Assembly: GCF_036324505.1 (NCBI RefSeq)
Contig: NC_086362.1
Coordinates: 7,809,043 to 7,873,042 of the forward strand
Direction of reading: 5' to 3'
Source: Eleginops maclovinus
Taxonomy: Eukaryota; Chordata; Actinopteri; Perciformes; Eleginopidae
Length of the DNA: 64,000 bases
Positions 13,501 to 24,900 of this stretch are shown one piece after another. A model generated the notes under the pieces. That model was not told the origin of the DNA and did not search any database. It saw nothing but the letters and a program-made list of their open reading frames with translations. How positions within the stretch are numbered: position 1 is the stretch's first letter; every line of letters begins with the position of its first letter. A program made the position numbers and the translations under genes.

Positions 13501-15661
13501 ATACTATAGAAACACTGGAAATGAGAGAGGTTCAGTGCATTTCCAAGGTATCCATTTGCATCACACTTCTTTTTACATTAGCAGAGCCACCTAATGAAGC
13601 GTTTCCACCACTCTATCGTCAATCAGTAGAAGGAACTAATGAATTCCTGCTGTTTGGGTCAGCTCGATCTGAACCAGAAAGAAAGAAACATTTATGTAGT
13701 CGATACAAACTGCAAAGGACTATAAAGTCTGGTTGGTTCAATCCCAAGGAAAAATGAACAATGAGCCATATTGTTGGCAGGGAACTGATGCATTATTGAT
13801 GAGAATCTATGTCCTCGGCTTAATTATGGAAAACATTTTTGCTGGATTCACGTGGCAACATTATTATTCATTTAGTTAATTAAAGTCATCTCCATGCTGA
13901 ACGAGTACTGTTCGTGCAACCTTGATTGAAAAATGGAAACATGAAAGCACAAGGGAAAGCTCAAGGTTTTTTATTTTTTAGATTAAACTTTGCAACATTT
14001 TTTGCCCTTTTTATTGTGGTCTGCAACAGTACATGTACATAATGTATACCACCGGAGGATATCACACTGCGGCTGACAGACTCTGTACATTATACTGCAT
14101 CCCAGCGCTGCTACAACACACAGGTTATTTAATTAAATACATCTATAGGAGTCCAATCTCCAGCTGCTGTGCATTGGGAGCGTTTAAGCACTTCAATCAA
14201 ACCTCCTCCTCCTCACTGTGTGTTATCTGAAATATTTTCATCTACATTGATTGCTTGGGAGATCTTTGTCCTTTCCAGACTCAAATGGACAGAACAAGTC
14301 TTTTTACTTTCATTAATCTGCCCGTCCTTCCTGTAAAGACACCAGAGGGACCTATAACTCGGAACACTCAGGAAAAGGTTAAGTCAATCATGTCCTCGCT
14401 CTCAAAAGGCATCATGGAGGATAGCCAAAGGTTAATTGGGCCATTTCATTGTTGTCCTTTAAATCAATCTGTAAGAATGTAGCAGGGAAGTTGCTCACAA
14501 AATATCTCACACCAACGTCTTTGTTCCCATACTTCCATCTTTTAAATACTTTCTTGAGGAAACAATGGGATTCATTTCCCCAGTGGTCATAGCCAATTAA
14601 ATTAGCCAGAGAGATCATAAATATTAAAAAACTCCTGCTGAATCAACTGGGATGATGGATTTGTGCCTCGACAAAGAAAACAATCCCTCAAAGATGCAGT
14701 TTATTCCACACCAATAAAAAACTGTGCGTGTGCACAAACTTTCTGCACTTAACAAAATGAAAGCACAGTTCAATATTTTACAGTGTTTTACTGGCACCCG
14801 AGCTTAAAAAGCATAAATACCTGAACAGTAAACGAAGACATCAGGACTAACAGTGTTGGCCTCAGACTCTCACCAGCTTTATTCCACATGATGTGATCAT
14901 CTACGACAGGCCCGTCAGAGCTGCTTCATCACTACTGAATGCCACCATACGACAGCAGAAAGGTAATTCATCATTTTGTATAATAAAAATTAACCAGGCT
15001 TGCTTTAACTTGTAAGAGCACTGGGAGGACAATGAGCTTTAAACTTCTTCTGCACCTGATCCTGGACGAGAATACTGAAGACTTTGCGGAGGAAAAAAAT
15101 GGCTGAAATAATGTATTGGGATAGAATAACATTTAACAAAGTACCATAGTGATACTTTCTCCATATCGCCCAGCCCTAACCAGAACTTTTAACCAACCAA
15201 TCCGCTCACGGCAAGGACCAGAGGCACTTCTACTGGAAGCTAGAAGGCCAAACACCTTGTGTCTGCAATGTTAATGAAAGTGAACAAAGTATTTTGGATC
15301 CCCTCCTAGTTACATCTTCCCAAAAATGGAATGGGTTCTTTTTTGGCTCGCGATAAATCCTTCCATATGTTTTCCTAAAATTGAGCAGTTTTTACAAAAT
15401 CCTTACATTGGATCATATCACAAACTCATGGCCAAACCGCCCCCACTCATGACTAAAAGTAAAATCAGACTATAAGACATCAGAACCGGCACAGGTCAGC
15501 ACTGACACCGACGCTGTCTGCTGCCGGGCCATAAATCCACCTGAAGGACACGGAGAACACGACAACTGTGTAAGATGGATATCGGTGTTAAGACTCTGTC
15601 TGCAACCCCCAGTGTTAATAGAAGTTCAAACTGACACAGACTTCTATCCCTGTACTTGTAC

Positions 15662-15725
15662 GTGTGTGTGTGTGTGTGTGTCTGTGTGTGTCTGTGTCTG
15701 TGTCTGTGTGTGTGTCTGTGTGTCT

Positions 15726-15776
<51 letters not shown>
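15662..15776. repeat. interrupted (GT)n/(TC) microsatellite
   Basis: GT tract of about 115 bp with TC interruptions in its first half (tgtctgtgtc pattern) and a pure GT second half. It produces spurious Cys/Val- and Thr/His-rich open frames on both strands. Confidence 0.97.
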
Positions 15777-15777
<1 letters not shown>

Positions 15778-15910
15778 TTAAGGGGGCATGGGGTGTACCT
15801 GCATGCGGTGAACCAGAGAATTATCAATCAGTGCATGACACGTTGATTATTCGGCACCCTTGAGGCATTGCTCAGCACTTTGCAATAATGGCCCTGCATT
15901 GTAGAAATGT

Positions 15911-15912
<2 letters not shown>

Positions 15913-15955
<43 letters not shown>
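15913..15955. repeat. (GT)n microsatellite
   Basis: Second GT tract of about 43 bp, ending in a short GA run (gagagaggga), 137 bp after the larger tract at 15662-15776. Confidence 0.95.
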
Positions 15956-15961
<6 letters not shown>

Positions 15962-16581
15962 GGAGTGAAAGAAACAAATGCATGTAGCAATGCGTCCAAG
16001 CCAATCAGAAAAGTAAATTATGATGAATTACAACAGAGAGTCCAAATTCCTACAAAAGTAATACCTTTCTAACAAGCGCTCATTATATAATATTGCCAGC
16101 CAGCTTCAGCTAAACTCTAAAACTAGCCTTGGGACAGTGAGCGGGAACACATGCAGTCCAGCTATATTCATAATTACAGTTGGAGTGGCTGCCTATATTC
16201 ACAGTACAATGCTCTGCTGATTGGGCATTGGCTGATGCAAAGATCTTGTTACATTACTCTTTCTTATTTCCAGGTCTGAAGTCCTTACAATCTGCAGCAC
16301 TAGTGATCAGAGTGTTGTACAGTCCCTGCAGGCCAGATGTGGTCCCCCCCCCGTGCAATGTGTCCTCCCTGATCCTAACAAAGCGTTCAGTGTGTCTGAT
16401 GCCATATGAAACTACAGTAGAGAGGGACAGTGCAGAGAACACTCAGCTCACATTCTCTCTCTGCTGTGGAAAGAAGCCACTTCAGATCTGCAGCCCAGCC
16501 TCTGTATCCGCCACACAGAAGCTTACAGTTTGGCTTTTATCTCCAGATGCCTTAGTCACTAAGTGTCCTCAGGTGGGGGTC

Positions 16582-16604
16582 GGGGGGGGGGGGGGGGGGG
16601 GGGG
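16582..16604 (+). repeat. G23 homopolymer
   Basis: Uninterrupted run of 23 G, preceded by ggtgggggtc and followed by atggggcag. It could form G-quadruplex structures and is a likely place for assembly length error. No gene role is evident. Confidence 0.95.
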
Positions 16605-18280
16605 ATGGGGCAGAGGATGTGATGGCAGTGGGCAGCTCCCAGCTGCGAACACGTCTGACTGTAAGAACATTCAGCTGAGCGACAAACGGCTCCCTCGAGG
16701 TATTACAAAAACAAATATTTGTTGTTACTGCAGAAGGTGACAGCTGCAAAAGTGGGTTTGTGTAACAGAAATGTAAACGATAAAGTATTCTTTGTGGCTG
16801 CTGGGTTTTTATTATAAAGAAGAAGAAGCTCAGGGGTATTGTGATCGCAACACTGCATTATTTCTGGAGCAATGCTCTGCCACTTTTAGTAGATTAATGA
16901 AATCATAACAGAAATGTCATTGTTTTAATTATCCAAGCAGGATTTAATGCTTCTGTTTTCTTTTTGTTTTCTTTTAAAATGAATTGTTTTTTGGTTTGAG
17001 AAAAGACAACCTTCAAAACTTTGCTTTAGGCACTGGGACATTGAGAATGAAAAGGTTTTCCATTATCTGAGGATATTCTGTGCACTTATTTATCAATCTA
17101 TTCAACCTTTTTCCCAAGCAAAATAACAATTAAATTGCTGCTTAAATTAGAGGATTTATTTGTGTCTTTGTCATATATAATAGTAAAATAAATATCCTAA
17201 TCAAATGTTGCACTTTTAGTTTGAAAGAGCATGTTACCTGGGCCGTGGGAAATATAACGTAGGCAAATATACTTTTTACATAATTGATAATGAAAATAAG
17301 TTTGATGCAGCATTTATAAAGTGTACCTGTGCATGAGGTTAAGTTCCCCCCACATTTTAAGTCTCAGATTGACCTACAGCTGTTTGAAAGATCTGAGATC
17401 CTCATTTTCAACATCATTGTACTCTCTGCCCCCAACCCCCCTCTTTCCTGAACGTGACTTCACATCAATATCTGTATTGACCGCTCGTCAGGGAGCAGAA
17501 ATTCTGTGATAAATTACACAGCGAGACACCTGTTCTGAATACTGATCAACACCATCAGAAGACAGCGCTGCTTTGACGTCTCCATCATCTCAGAGAGAAA
17601 AGATAATCAATCTGATGTCCGTGCATCTGGTAACACGGAGCAGGGGGGCGAGCTTCAGCTCCCCTGAGCCGTTCAGTGAAGCATGTAAACTGTCCCCGAA
17701 TGAAAACACTGCTCCCATGTGCATTTAATTTAACACCTCAGCTCCATCCAGACATCGGGTCAGCTTTTCCCAGCTGCACACTTCTCTTATCTCCCTGAAT
17801 ATGCACACAGCTTTGCAGACTTTTGTTTATCCTAATTAGAAAATACTGCATGTTTACTGAACAGCAGTGTGATGAATGTGCTGGTGTGGAGCTCAGACTT
17901 CTGACGATGCTGCTCCACTTTACTTAATGAGAGGACTGCACTCGGTCCTAACTAAACTCTTGAATCAGGCTGACACACACACACATTGTGTCCGTACAGT
18001 GCGAGAGGTTGGCTTTTAACGCACACTGACATGACAAAGTGGAAAGTTGATTGTTTTTTGAGGCAATTAACACTACCATAAACACTTTTATGAACACACA
18101 AACAAGGATCAACCCACACAGGCCAAGAAAAGAAGATCTTTGGGAACTGACACATCTTTCCTGCTTAAGATCTTCCTCCTCGCAGTCAGACATACATCTG
18201 TATCACATCGGTTTCCATAACTTCAGTACGACAGACAGTTTGTTCCTGTTCTGTGTCACCGAGTCCTGCTTTGGTATCAT

Positions 18281-18345
18281 GACCTCCATTAACTTGTCAT
18301 GTGGCTGCCTTTAAATGTGTTTCAAAGGAAATCTACTACCCAAGA
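18281..18345. repeat. short duplicated segment, copy 1
   Basis: Shares cctccattaacttgtca at its left end and ggaaatc-ac-acccaag at its right end with copy 2 at 18451-18518. The middle part has diverged. Both copies lie in the intron just downstream of the a-type exon. Confidence 0.75.
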
Positions 18346-18450
18346 CTCTGAAGTGTTGAGGGAAATGACTGAAAATGCTTTTGCAAAAAACAAGCAATTT
18401 CTTTTTTTATGTCTGCCTTGTCTTCCACCAAATGTCACTGCTCTGCTCCT

Positions 18451-18518
18451 GGCCTCCATTAACTTGTCAAGTTTAGTGCTTAAAAAAAAACTGTTTAGAA
18501 GGAAATCAACAACCCAAG
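18451..18518. repeat. short duplicated segment, copy 2
   Basis: Partner of copy 1, about 170 bp away in the same orientation. It contains an A9 run in the middle. It lies about 100-165 bp into the intron after the a-type exon donor. Confidence 0.75.
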
Positions 18519-18616
18519 AGGCATCAATTTTCATAATGTTAATTTTATAATATAATAATGTAAATTTTCAGCTTTGGTTTCTCTGTTCCTGCCTCCTCTT
18601 CCTCCTCAAGTCTTAC

Positions 18617-18728
18617 CCTCGGAGAAGCTGATGAGCCCCAGCACGTGCAGCAGCTTGATGGAGGCGAACACCAGCACCACGATGCCCACTGTCTGCAGCC
18701 CCTCTGTCTCCCAGATGGCACTCAGCAT
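18617..18728 (-). CDS. kcnip4: kcnip4 alternative first exon, a-type (KIS domain)
   Basis: Alternative first coding exon matching the N-terminus of the KChIP4a isoform. Minus strand, ATG at 18728-18726 (G at -3), 37 codons plus one G, then a GTAAGA donor (18616-18611). The protein begins MLSAIWETEGLQTVGIVVLV and ends LLHVLGLISFSE, against mammalian MLTLEWESEGLQTVGIVV..., with identical length. The hydrophobic segment (about residues 12-32) is the membrane-embedded K-channel inactivation suppressor (KIS) domain. In mammals this isoform slows Kv4 inactivation and promotes retention in the endoplasmic reticulum. The terminal G joins AC of exon 2 to make Asp, giving [11 protein letters not shown]. 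The reading frame stays open upstream of the ATG in GC-rich Gly/Ser-coding sequence, but no in-frame ATG occurs there. Assignment to the KChIP4a exon is strong. Confidence 0.94.
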
Positions 18729-18960
18729 CGCTCCACCCTCAGCCCACTCCGCTCCACCACCATACCCCGACCCAGAGCCAGAGCCCGAGCCGGCCTCCTC
18801 GCCCTCTGGACCCCCTCCAGGACCAGGACCAGCGCTGCCACCCGGCCCCGCGCTCCAGTTCCCCTGCACCCACTCCAGCGCTACACAGCACCTCCTGGGA
18901 CCCACCTGCTTCCCCTTCTGCTCCCTGAATACAGTCTGTGAGGCTGAAAGGTGACGTTAA
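18729..18960 (-). promoter_or_regulatory. kcnip4: GC-rich 5' leader/promoter of the a-type exon
   Basis: The stretch upstream of the a-type ATG is much richer in G+C and CpG than the AT-rich surroundings, especially 18770-18880 (gagccagagcccgagccgg and similar hexamer-like runs). This suggests a CpG-type promoter and 5' untranslated leader. I see no clear TATA box. The gene-strand frame in phase with the ATG is open back to a TAA near 18958, encoding Gly/Ser/Pro-rich sequence without a Met. I treat it as leader rather than protein. The promoter call is inference from composition and position. Confidence 0.5.
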
Positions 18961-21900
18961 GAGCAAGAAATACTGCCCCAGGTCTGAGGGGAGTCTGAAA
19001 TCGTCTCTCTGATCTCCAGGGGTCACTTAAGAAAAGCTGAAAAAGGAATAAAGTCCACACAAGCTGATCTCAATCCTTCTTCCTGTCCTCTCCTCCTAAA
19101 TGAGGAGACATGAGGAGCAAACTCTGCTCTGACAGTTTGTGGCTCTTTCTCAGCGCAACGACTGCCTCGCTGCGAAGCAAGGGAGGGAGGAAGAGAGGGA
19201 GGAAGAGAGGAGGGAGGGGAAGTGGGCTGCTACGGGGAATACGCACAACCTCTAGGAAAGCTATTCACCTTCACATTGGTCTTTCATTTGAGGATAACGC
19301 AACATGTAGAAAACGCTTTTTGATACTGTACTTGTACTCACATCTCAACTATTAACTATACTTTCGGGGGAGAAATAAAACAAACAAATATCCTGAAATG
19401 CAATGACAGCATAGGACAATTATATTTGATAGTACGTTAGTTATGCGTTATCTTGTTTACATCTGTGTCGGTGGCATGTATTCTGGACCACAGATTGATT
19501 TAATTAGAGGAAAGAGTGTCATTCCATATTCATTTGAGTGTTTTGTGTTTAGTTTAATGTTTAATTTCTTGAATAAAAGAATATTGTTAACAATTTCCTT
19601 TGAATCCAACATTCTATTTGCTGGATTTTAAATGATATCTTCATCACCATGTTCAACAGCGTGTTTTTCTAGCAGCTCCAGTCATTATGTCTCAGTCTCT
19701 TTCCACACACTGATGGAAGAGTATAGAAACCCAGAGCAAAAACTGTTTTGGTCCACGTCACTTCATCGAAGGAAAACAAAGTGTGTCCAACAGTGTGTTT
19801 GTGTGTAAGAGTGAGGGAGATTCATGTTCGAAGCAAATAAGTGAGACACCACCCTCTACTGCCTCTGTGAAGTCATTAGCAGCAGATGATTTCTCGGGCT
19901 TGTGACAGGAGAGCAAAGAAAGGAAAATAAACTGAGGGTCCGCACCCACCCACACACTAAACACCACTGTGCTCTGAGCACATCTGATATTGCTTTTTGT
20001 GTGTTTAACTGGTGGAAACTTCCAAGAAGCAATCATCACACCTCTCCAGCAGCACACAGGAGTCAATATGAAGCTTTGTCTTCGGACTGGGGGTTGAGAA
20101 AATATGAAGGTTTTTGACTTTAATGTTGTAATCTTACAATATCTTAGACTATCAATTGTACAGTGAGCATTTCAAATGCAACAAGACAAACTTGCTATCA
20201 TTTTTGTATTATTATTATGTCAGGGATCTAACAGAAACAATGACTCACTCTCCACTTACTCAATTGCTCTATGATAAATGTTCAATAACAAAGCAGCTCA
20301 TTCCAGTGATGGAAAAACATTCAGTCCATCTTCTGATGCTATATTCCCAACAACACAATGAAAAAGGCTTTTAAAAAATCTATACATGAAAGAGGCATTG
20401 GTATGTCAGGCCCATCCATAAAGTGAAAAATTCAAACCGACAGTCAGACCTAAAGACCGTCTCAGTGTGTGTGTGTGTGTTGTTCTTGAATTAGAGAAAT
20501 AAATGTCCCTTTTTCCAGACAACAATGCAGTGACATACACTTCCTGTTGGGGAAATTAGCTTGTTTCAGTAAACACTGACTGCAGGGCCAAGGACATTTA
20601 CTTTAATTAGCTTAAATAATCTTTATCGAGCTATAGCTGCAGGCTAAACTCCTTGTGATCGCAGCTACTAAATCATCATCTATTACCTCCACTAAAGAGG
20701 GTGCATTTTCTTTTGGATTTGTTTTCAGGATTATGGAAACCTTTCTGACCACATTTTTATGAAACTAGCTACTAGGATGAAGCATTGGGAGAATGAAGAG
20801 TTCAATTCATTTTGGAGCCGATCTGAATCTTTTTTTCCCTTTGTCAAAATTGTGAGTCAAGCTCACTGCCAAAAGGAACCACAAGCGCAAAAATCGTGAA
20901 GAGATTAAAACTAATTTACAGATGTTATTGTAGCACAGCATCCATCAATATCCATATTAACTTTGCCAACCTCCCATGAGGAACAATTGCTGGTTTGGTT
21001 CAAAGCACAGCCCGCTGTCATGTGTATTGCGTCGAGTGTATACGATGACCTACATGTTGGAGCTTCATTGACTCCTGGGCCCCAGCAGCTGCCAAAATGG
21101 GGCCCCTGGCACCACATCAAGGGGCCACAGTCACATCACGCTGCCATTGAGGACACATGTACAGTTTCCCAGAGCCAGAGGGAGCATCTCTCTGGCTCTG
21201 AAACTATCCCTGTTCGCCTTGTGGTTAATACAACATGCAGCACTGATTGACCAATCATACCCGTCCCCCTGCACACGGATACTATATCTGCTCCATTCAT
21301 TATTGAAGCAATGAGGGAAAGACAGATGAGGAAAAAAAGTAGAGGGGGGCATCCGTCTAACTATTAAAGAAGCGAGGATTCTATCAGCTGCTGACAGGTA
21401 AATACTACAGCACACATCCTGATCCATTAATGTCACACACACTGCGGACACTCGCAGCAATAACACTGCTGCAGCATGCAGCTCTCTTAGACAGAGCACC
21501 TATGATGAAGCATGTACGGACCCTTAAAAGCTGTTTTGTTTTGGAAGATTAAAATTATACAAATATTTTGGAATTTACTCTTGACATTGCAATTATGTCA
21601 AACAAGTCTTGAGGGAAATACAGCCTTTAGTTCCCATTTCTCTCTTAAAAAACAAATATGCTTTATGGAGTAATAAAGGAAACTTCACCTGAGCCATTGC
21701 TGTGAATTTGCTTATAACATATTACTATAACAGCACACAAAAACATTTCCTGTTTTTTCTTTACGACCAATGTTTTACTCCTATCTGCAGTAAATGCCAT
21801 AATTGTCCAAATTTGGGTCTGGATCATCAACTTAGTGGTTATCATTCTGTCATCTTTAACACATTTCTTGAATAATATTGGGGTAGAAGCTAAAATCTGA

Positions 21901-24900
21901 AAGTAAAGCTGGGTGCTGTTATAGTAATGAGCAATTTGCAAGTGTTGAATGTCTGAGTCGACTGTTTGTCTTGTTTTTTATGATATGTGTTTTAACGTTG
22001 GTTAGTGTGCCCTACATGGCGGCATGATTCCAGATCATTATAATCATTTTAAAAATAACTTTTCTTGGATACAAAAAAATATACAATCACTCGATGACAG
22101 CTTGGCCCTCACCTGTGATTCAACACAGGGTTTCTCACAGACATGTTCCTCCCCCCTCACCTCTGACAGTGTGAAATGTCACGCTGCAGACCTTATCTCT
22201 GTAACCAGCAGCCTTTTTTGTTCTCCTGCCTCTGCAGACTGAGAGATATTGATCTTTGGAAAGATTACACATTTTTCTCACTCATCGCTGCCACCTGTCA
22301 CGTCACTTTCCATCCTCAGTATTCACTGGGAGAGGATCTTATCACTTCCTGTCTGGGCGTACAGAGGACAATCTGACCACGGCAATCCATCAGTTCCACC
22401 AACTGATGTGTGTGAAATACAATATAAAGAGGAAGGAAAGACAAGCTGATGATCCACCTGTTATATGAAAACAACTTGAAAATGCTGCAACACTGTGGGT
22501 AATGGTCAGCATTTCCTTCTCAACTGCTTTTTCGGAACAATAAACTGTGATAAAACTAAATTAAACACAACAGGTACAAGTTGAATGTAATTAAAGAAAG
22601 CAATTTGTTTTAGTGTTTTTCGCAAAAGCTTGCAAACAAGCCACCCCAAGAGCATGATTTCCATAAAGTATTTAAAAAGACTTATTTTCCTTTGAAACAC
22701 ACAGAGAACTTAAGTAAAATATAAGAGACCACACGAGAGGATGGACTTTATGTGACCATCATCAATCAAAACGTCGCTGGCGGTCGACATGGAGAAGTGG
22801 CGATGATGAGATCATCGTGCTGTTTACAGATCAGCTCAGGGTACAAGCATGTGATGTAATTATGTGACACCTGCTGCAGTCTGCTCAGGCATGCGCAGCG
22901 GCATTATTGTTTGGGCTGTGTTTTCCATGCACGTTAAAGGAGGCTGGCGTATTCACTGAAGCGGCGCCTGTGAAAGGGGAGGCAATTATAAGCTGTGAAC
23001 CAGGGCAACCCTCAGCAAAGTCGCATGTGCAATCAACCACGGAGGGCCACGGGTTGATGCTGAGAGTGAGGACTCACTCTGCAGGTGTGTGTGCATGCAT
23101 GCAATGACAGGAATTTGCTGATTTTTATCCTTTAGCGATCGACATAACCCAAATGATCAAGAAAAGAGAATCAAGAAGTTTGACTTCAGCCTAGATTGTA
23201 ATTCATTGCTTGGATGTTTTCATCAGATGGTATGGGGATGTCTCATTATTCAGGGCTGGATTGGCAGTGAACACACAGTCTGTACAGATCATTTCCCACC
23301 GGGATCAGTTTATCCTGCCAACCTCACACATTTGCAAGTTAAAAAAGTGCGTTGTGAACAATCAACATTTCAAAATCCATCTGCCACTGTTTTCCCTTAA
23401 AACCGAATTATTTAAACATGTACCGGACTGAAGCTGAATCAATTACCCAATTGGACACACCAATATAAATAAAAGTAAAGAAAATCTATTTTGTAGCAAT
23501 TTCTTTGAATTCTTTGTCCTGCTATTCTTTTTCTTCTGCTTTATTTTGTCTAAATGATGGTGAAATCCCATTATGCCACTAAAGAATGGCGTGCATTTTC
23601 GCAAGACATGCCAGTCTTCTTTTAACAGCAAGACCAAGAGATTAGTATCCACATCCCAATTTATGCAGATGATTAGTTCTGGTGTAAAAAGGGACAAGTC
23701 AATGTCTCTGTCTGCACATGGACAGTACTACAGTGTGCAGCAGCTGATAACATTGACCCTCTTTTCGCCAACACTATCTGACAGCTCACTGGGACACATG
23801 TAAAGACACAGAGCTGCGCATGCTGCCTTTCATGTGATTTAAGCCGTGCCATCCGTCAGCAACAAAGCGCCAGTCAAACTAAACTTCAAGAGCAAAGGTC
23901 ACAGAATGATATGAATTAGAAGCAGCAGCAGTAAAAATGGAGAAGACAAGGGAGACTGAAAATAGCAGACGGAGTGGAGGATGGCTGGAGCCACCGTCAG
24001 GAGGATGAGATACAACCAGCAGAGATCATCAGCAGGAAACTGATGCTAAGGGGGAATCTTTACACTTCTTTATATCTTAAATAAATCATGAATTTGTACA
24101 TGAAATTGTTGAAGGAGCGAGCTAGAGTGATGAAAAGTCTAGGCATTGGAGATATATCAATGGAACTGCCTTTCCATTTCTTGGTTTATTGAAAACGTAG
24201 ATCATGTTGAATGATTCCCTGTAGCATTCATAGTGCTGCTGAGAGCCTGATATGATGGATCAAACCAAAACGTGAATACTGGACGTGCAACCAACACACA
24301 GCTCTAACACTGAAATAGTGAGGCTTCGTGCTGCTGTGTGTTTGTTTCACAGTCCACATTCTGTTCTCCAACTGAGTTTCTGTTTACAATCGGTGTGGTA
24401 GTGTGTATGCTTGAGGGTCAACAAATGCTGAAAACATATCCTTCCTCTTTAACAGAACAGAAGATTGTAAAGCCGCATTGTTGATATCAACAGCTGCAGT
24501 TGGATATTGCAAAAAAATGCCACTGTCCTTTCATAACCACTTTCATAAGTATGTCAAGGAAATATAATTCATATGGACTTGCAGTGCACTTACATAACAG
24601 CAGAAGTTTATTCATAAAAGATAAAGGTGAGATTAGGAGAGCAGTGTTACAGTCCAAAGATTCCTGTTTAAAACAGAATCACACCTCCTCACAAGATGTT
24701 TTCAATTACAATTAAAAACAGCAATGGTTGTTGCTATTGAAGGCTGAATTCTGTGTCACTGCCGCAAGGAATTGTGGGACAAAAATATCCCTTTCTTTTG
24801 GTAAAGGATGGTCCAGTGTACCCTTTGCTAAAAGAGATAATAAAAGGAAGCACTGAAGCATGTTTCCTTAGAATGTTGAGGTTTTGACCAGGTCTCATCG

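Larger units (their letters stand above)
5037..18616 (-). other. kcnip4: kcnip4 intron, a-type exon to exon 2
   Basis: An intron of about 13.6 kb, AT-rich, with no further coding exon that I can recognise. It contains GT microsatellites at 7993-8068, 15662-15776 and 15913-15955, a retroelement-like 3' tail near 10436-10503, a G23 run at 16582-16604 and a short duplicated segment at 18281-18518. Near 15117-15180 a decayed stretch ending atatcgcccagccctaac looks like a fragment of a teleost dispersed repeat. A direct repeat AGGTCA-A-AGGTTA (nuclear-receptor DR1-like) is at 8115-8127. The listed open frames in this span show no recognisable domain. Confidence 0.75.

Noticed and set aside
15585..15863. 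Cys/Val-rich and Thr/His-rich open frames over the GT tract
   Set aside because: Pure translation of a dinucleotide microsatellite; the same applies to the frames at 58336-58636.
16180..16740. 186-codon plus-strand open frame spanning the G23 run
   Set aside because: Includes a poly-Gly stretch from the homopolymer, has no domain and runs opposite to the gene with no splice context.
18739..19026. Open frame in another phase upstream of the a-type exon (Trp/Gly-rich)
   Set aside because: A shadow of the GC-rich leader in the wrong phase; it does not join the KIS-coding frame.
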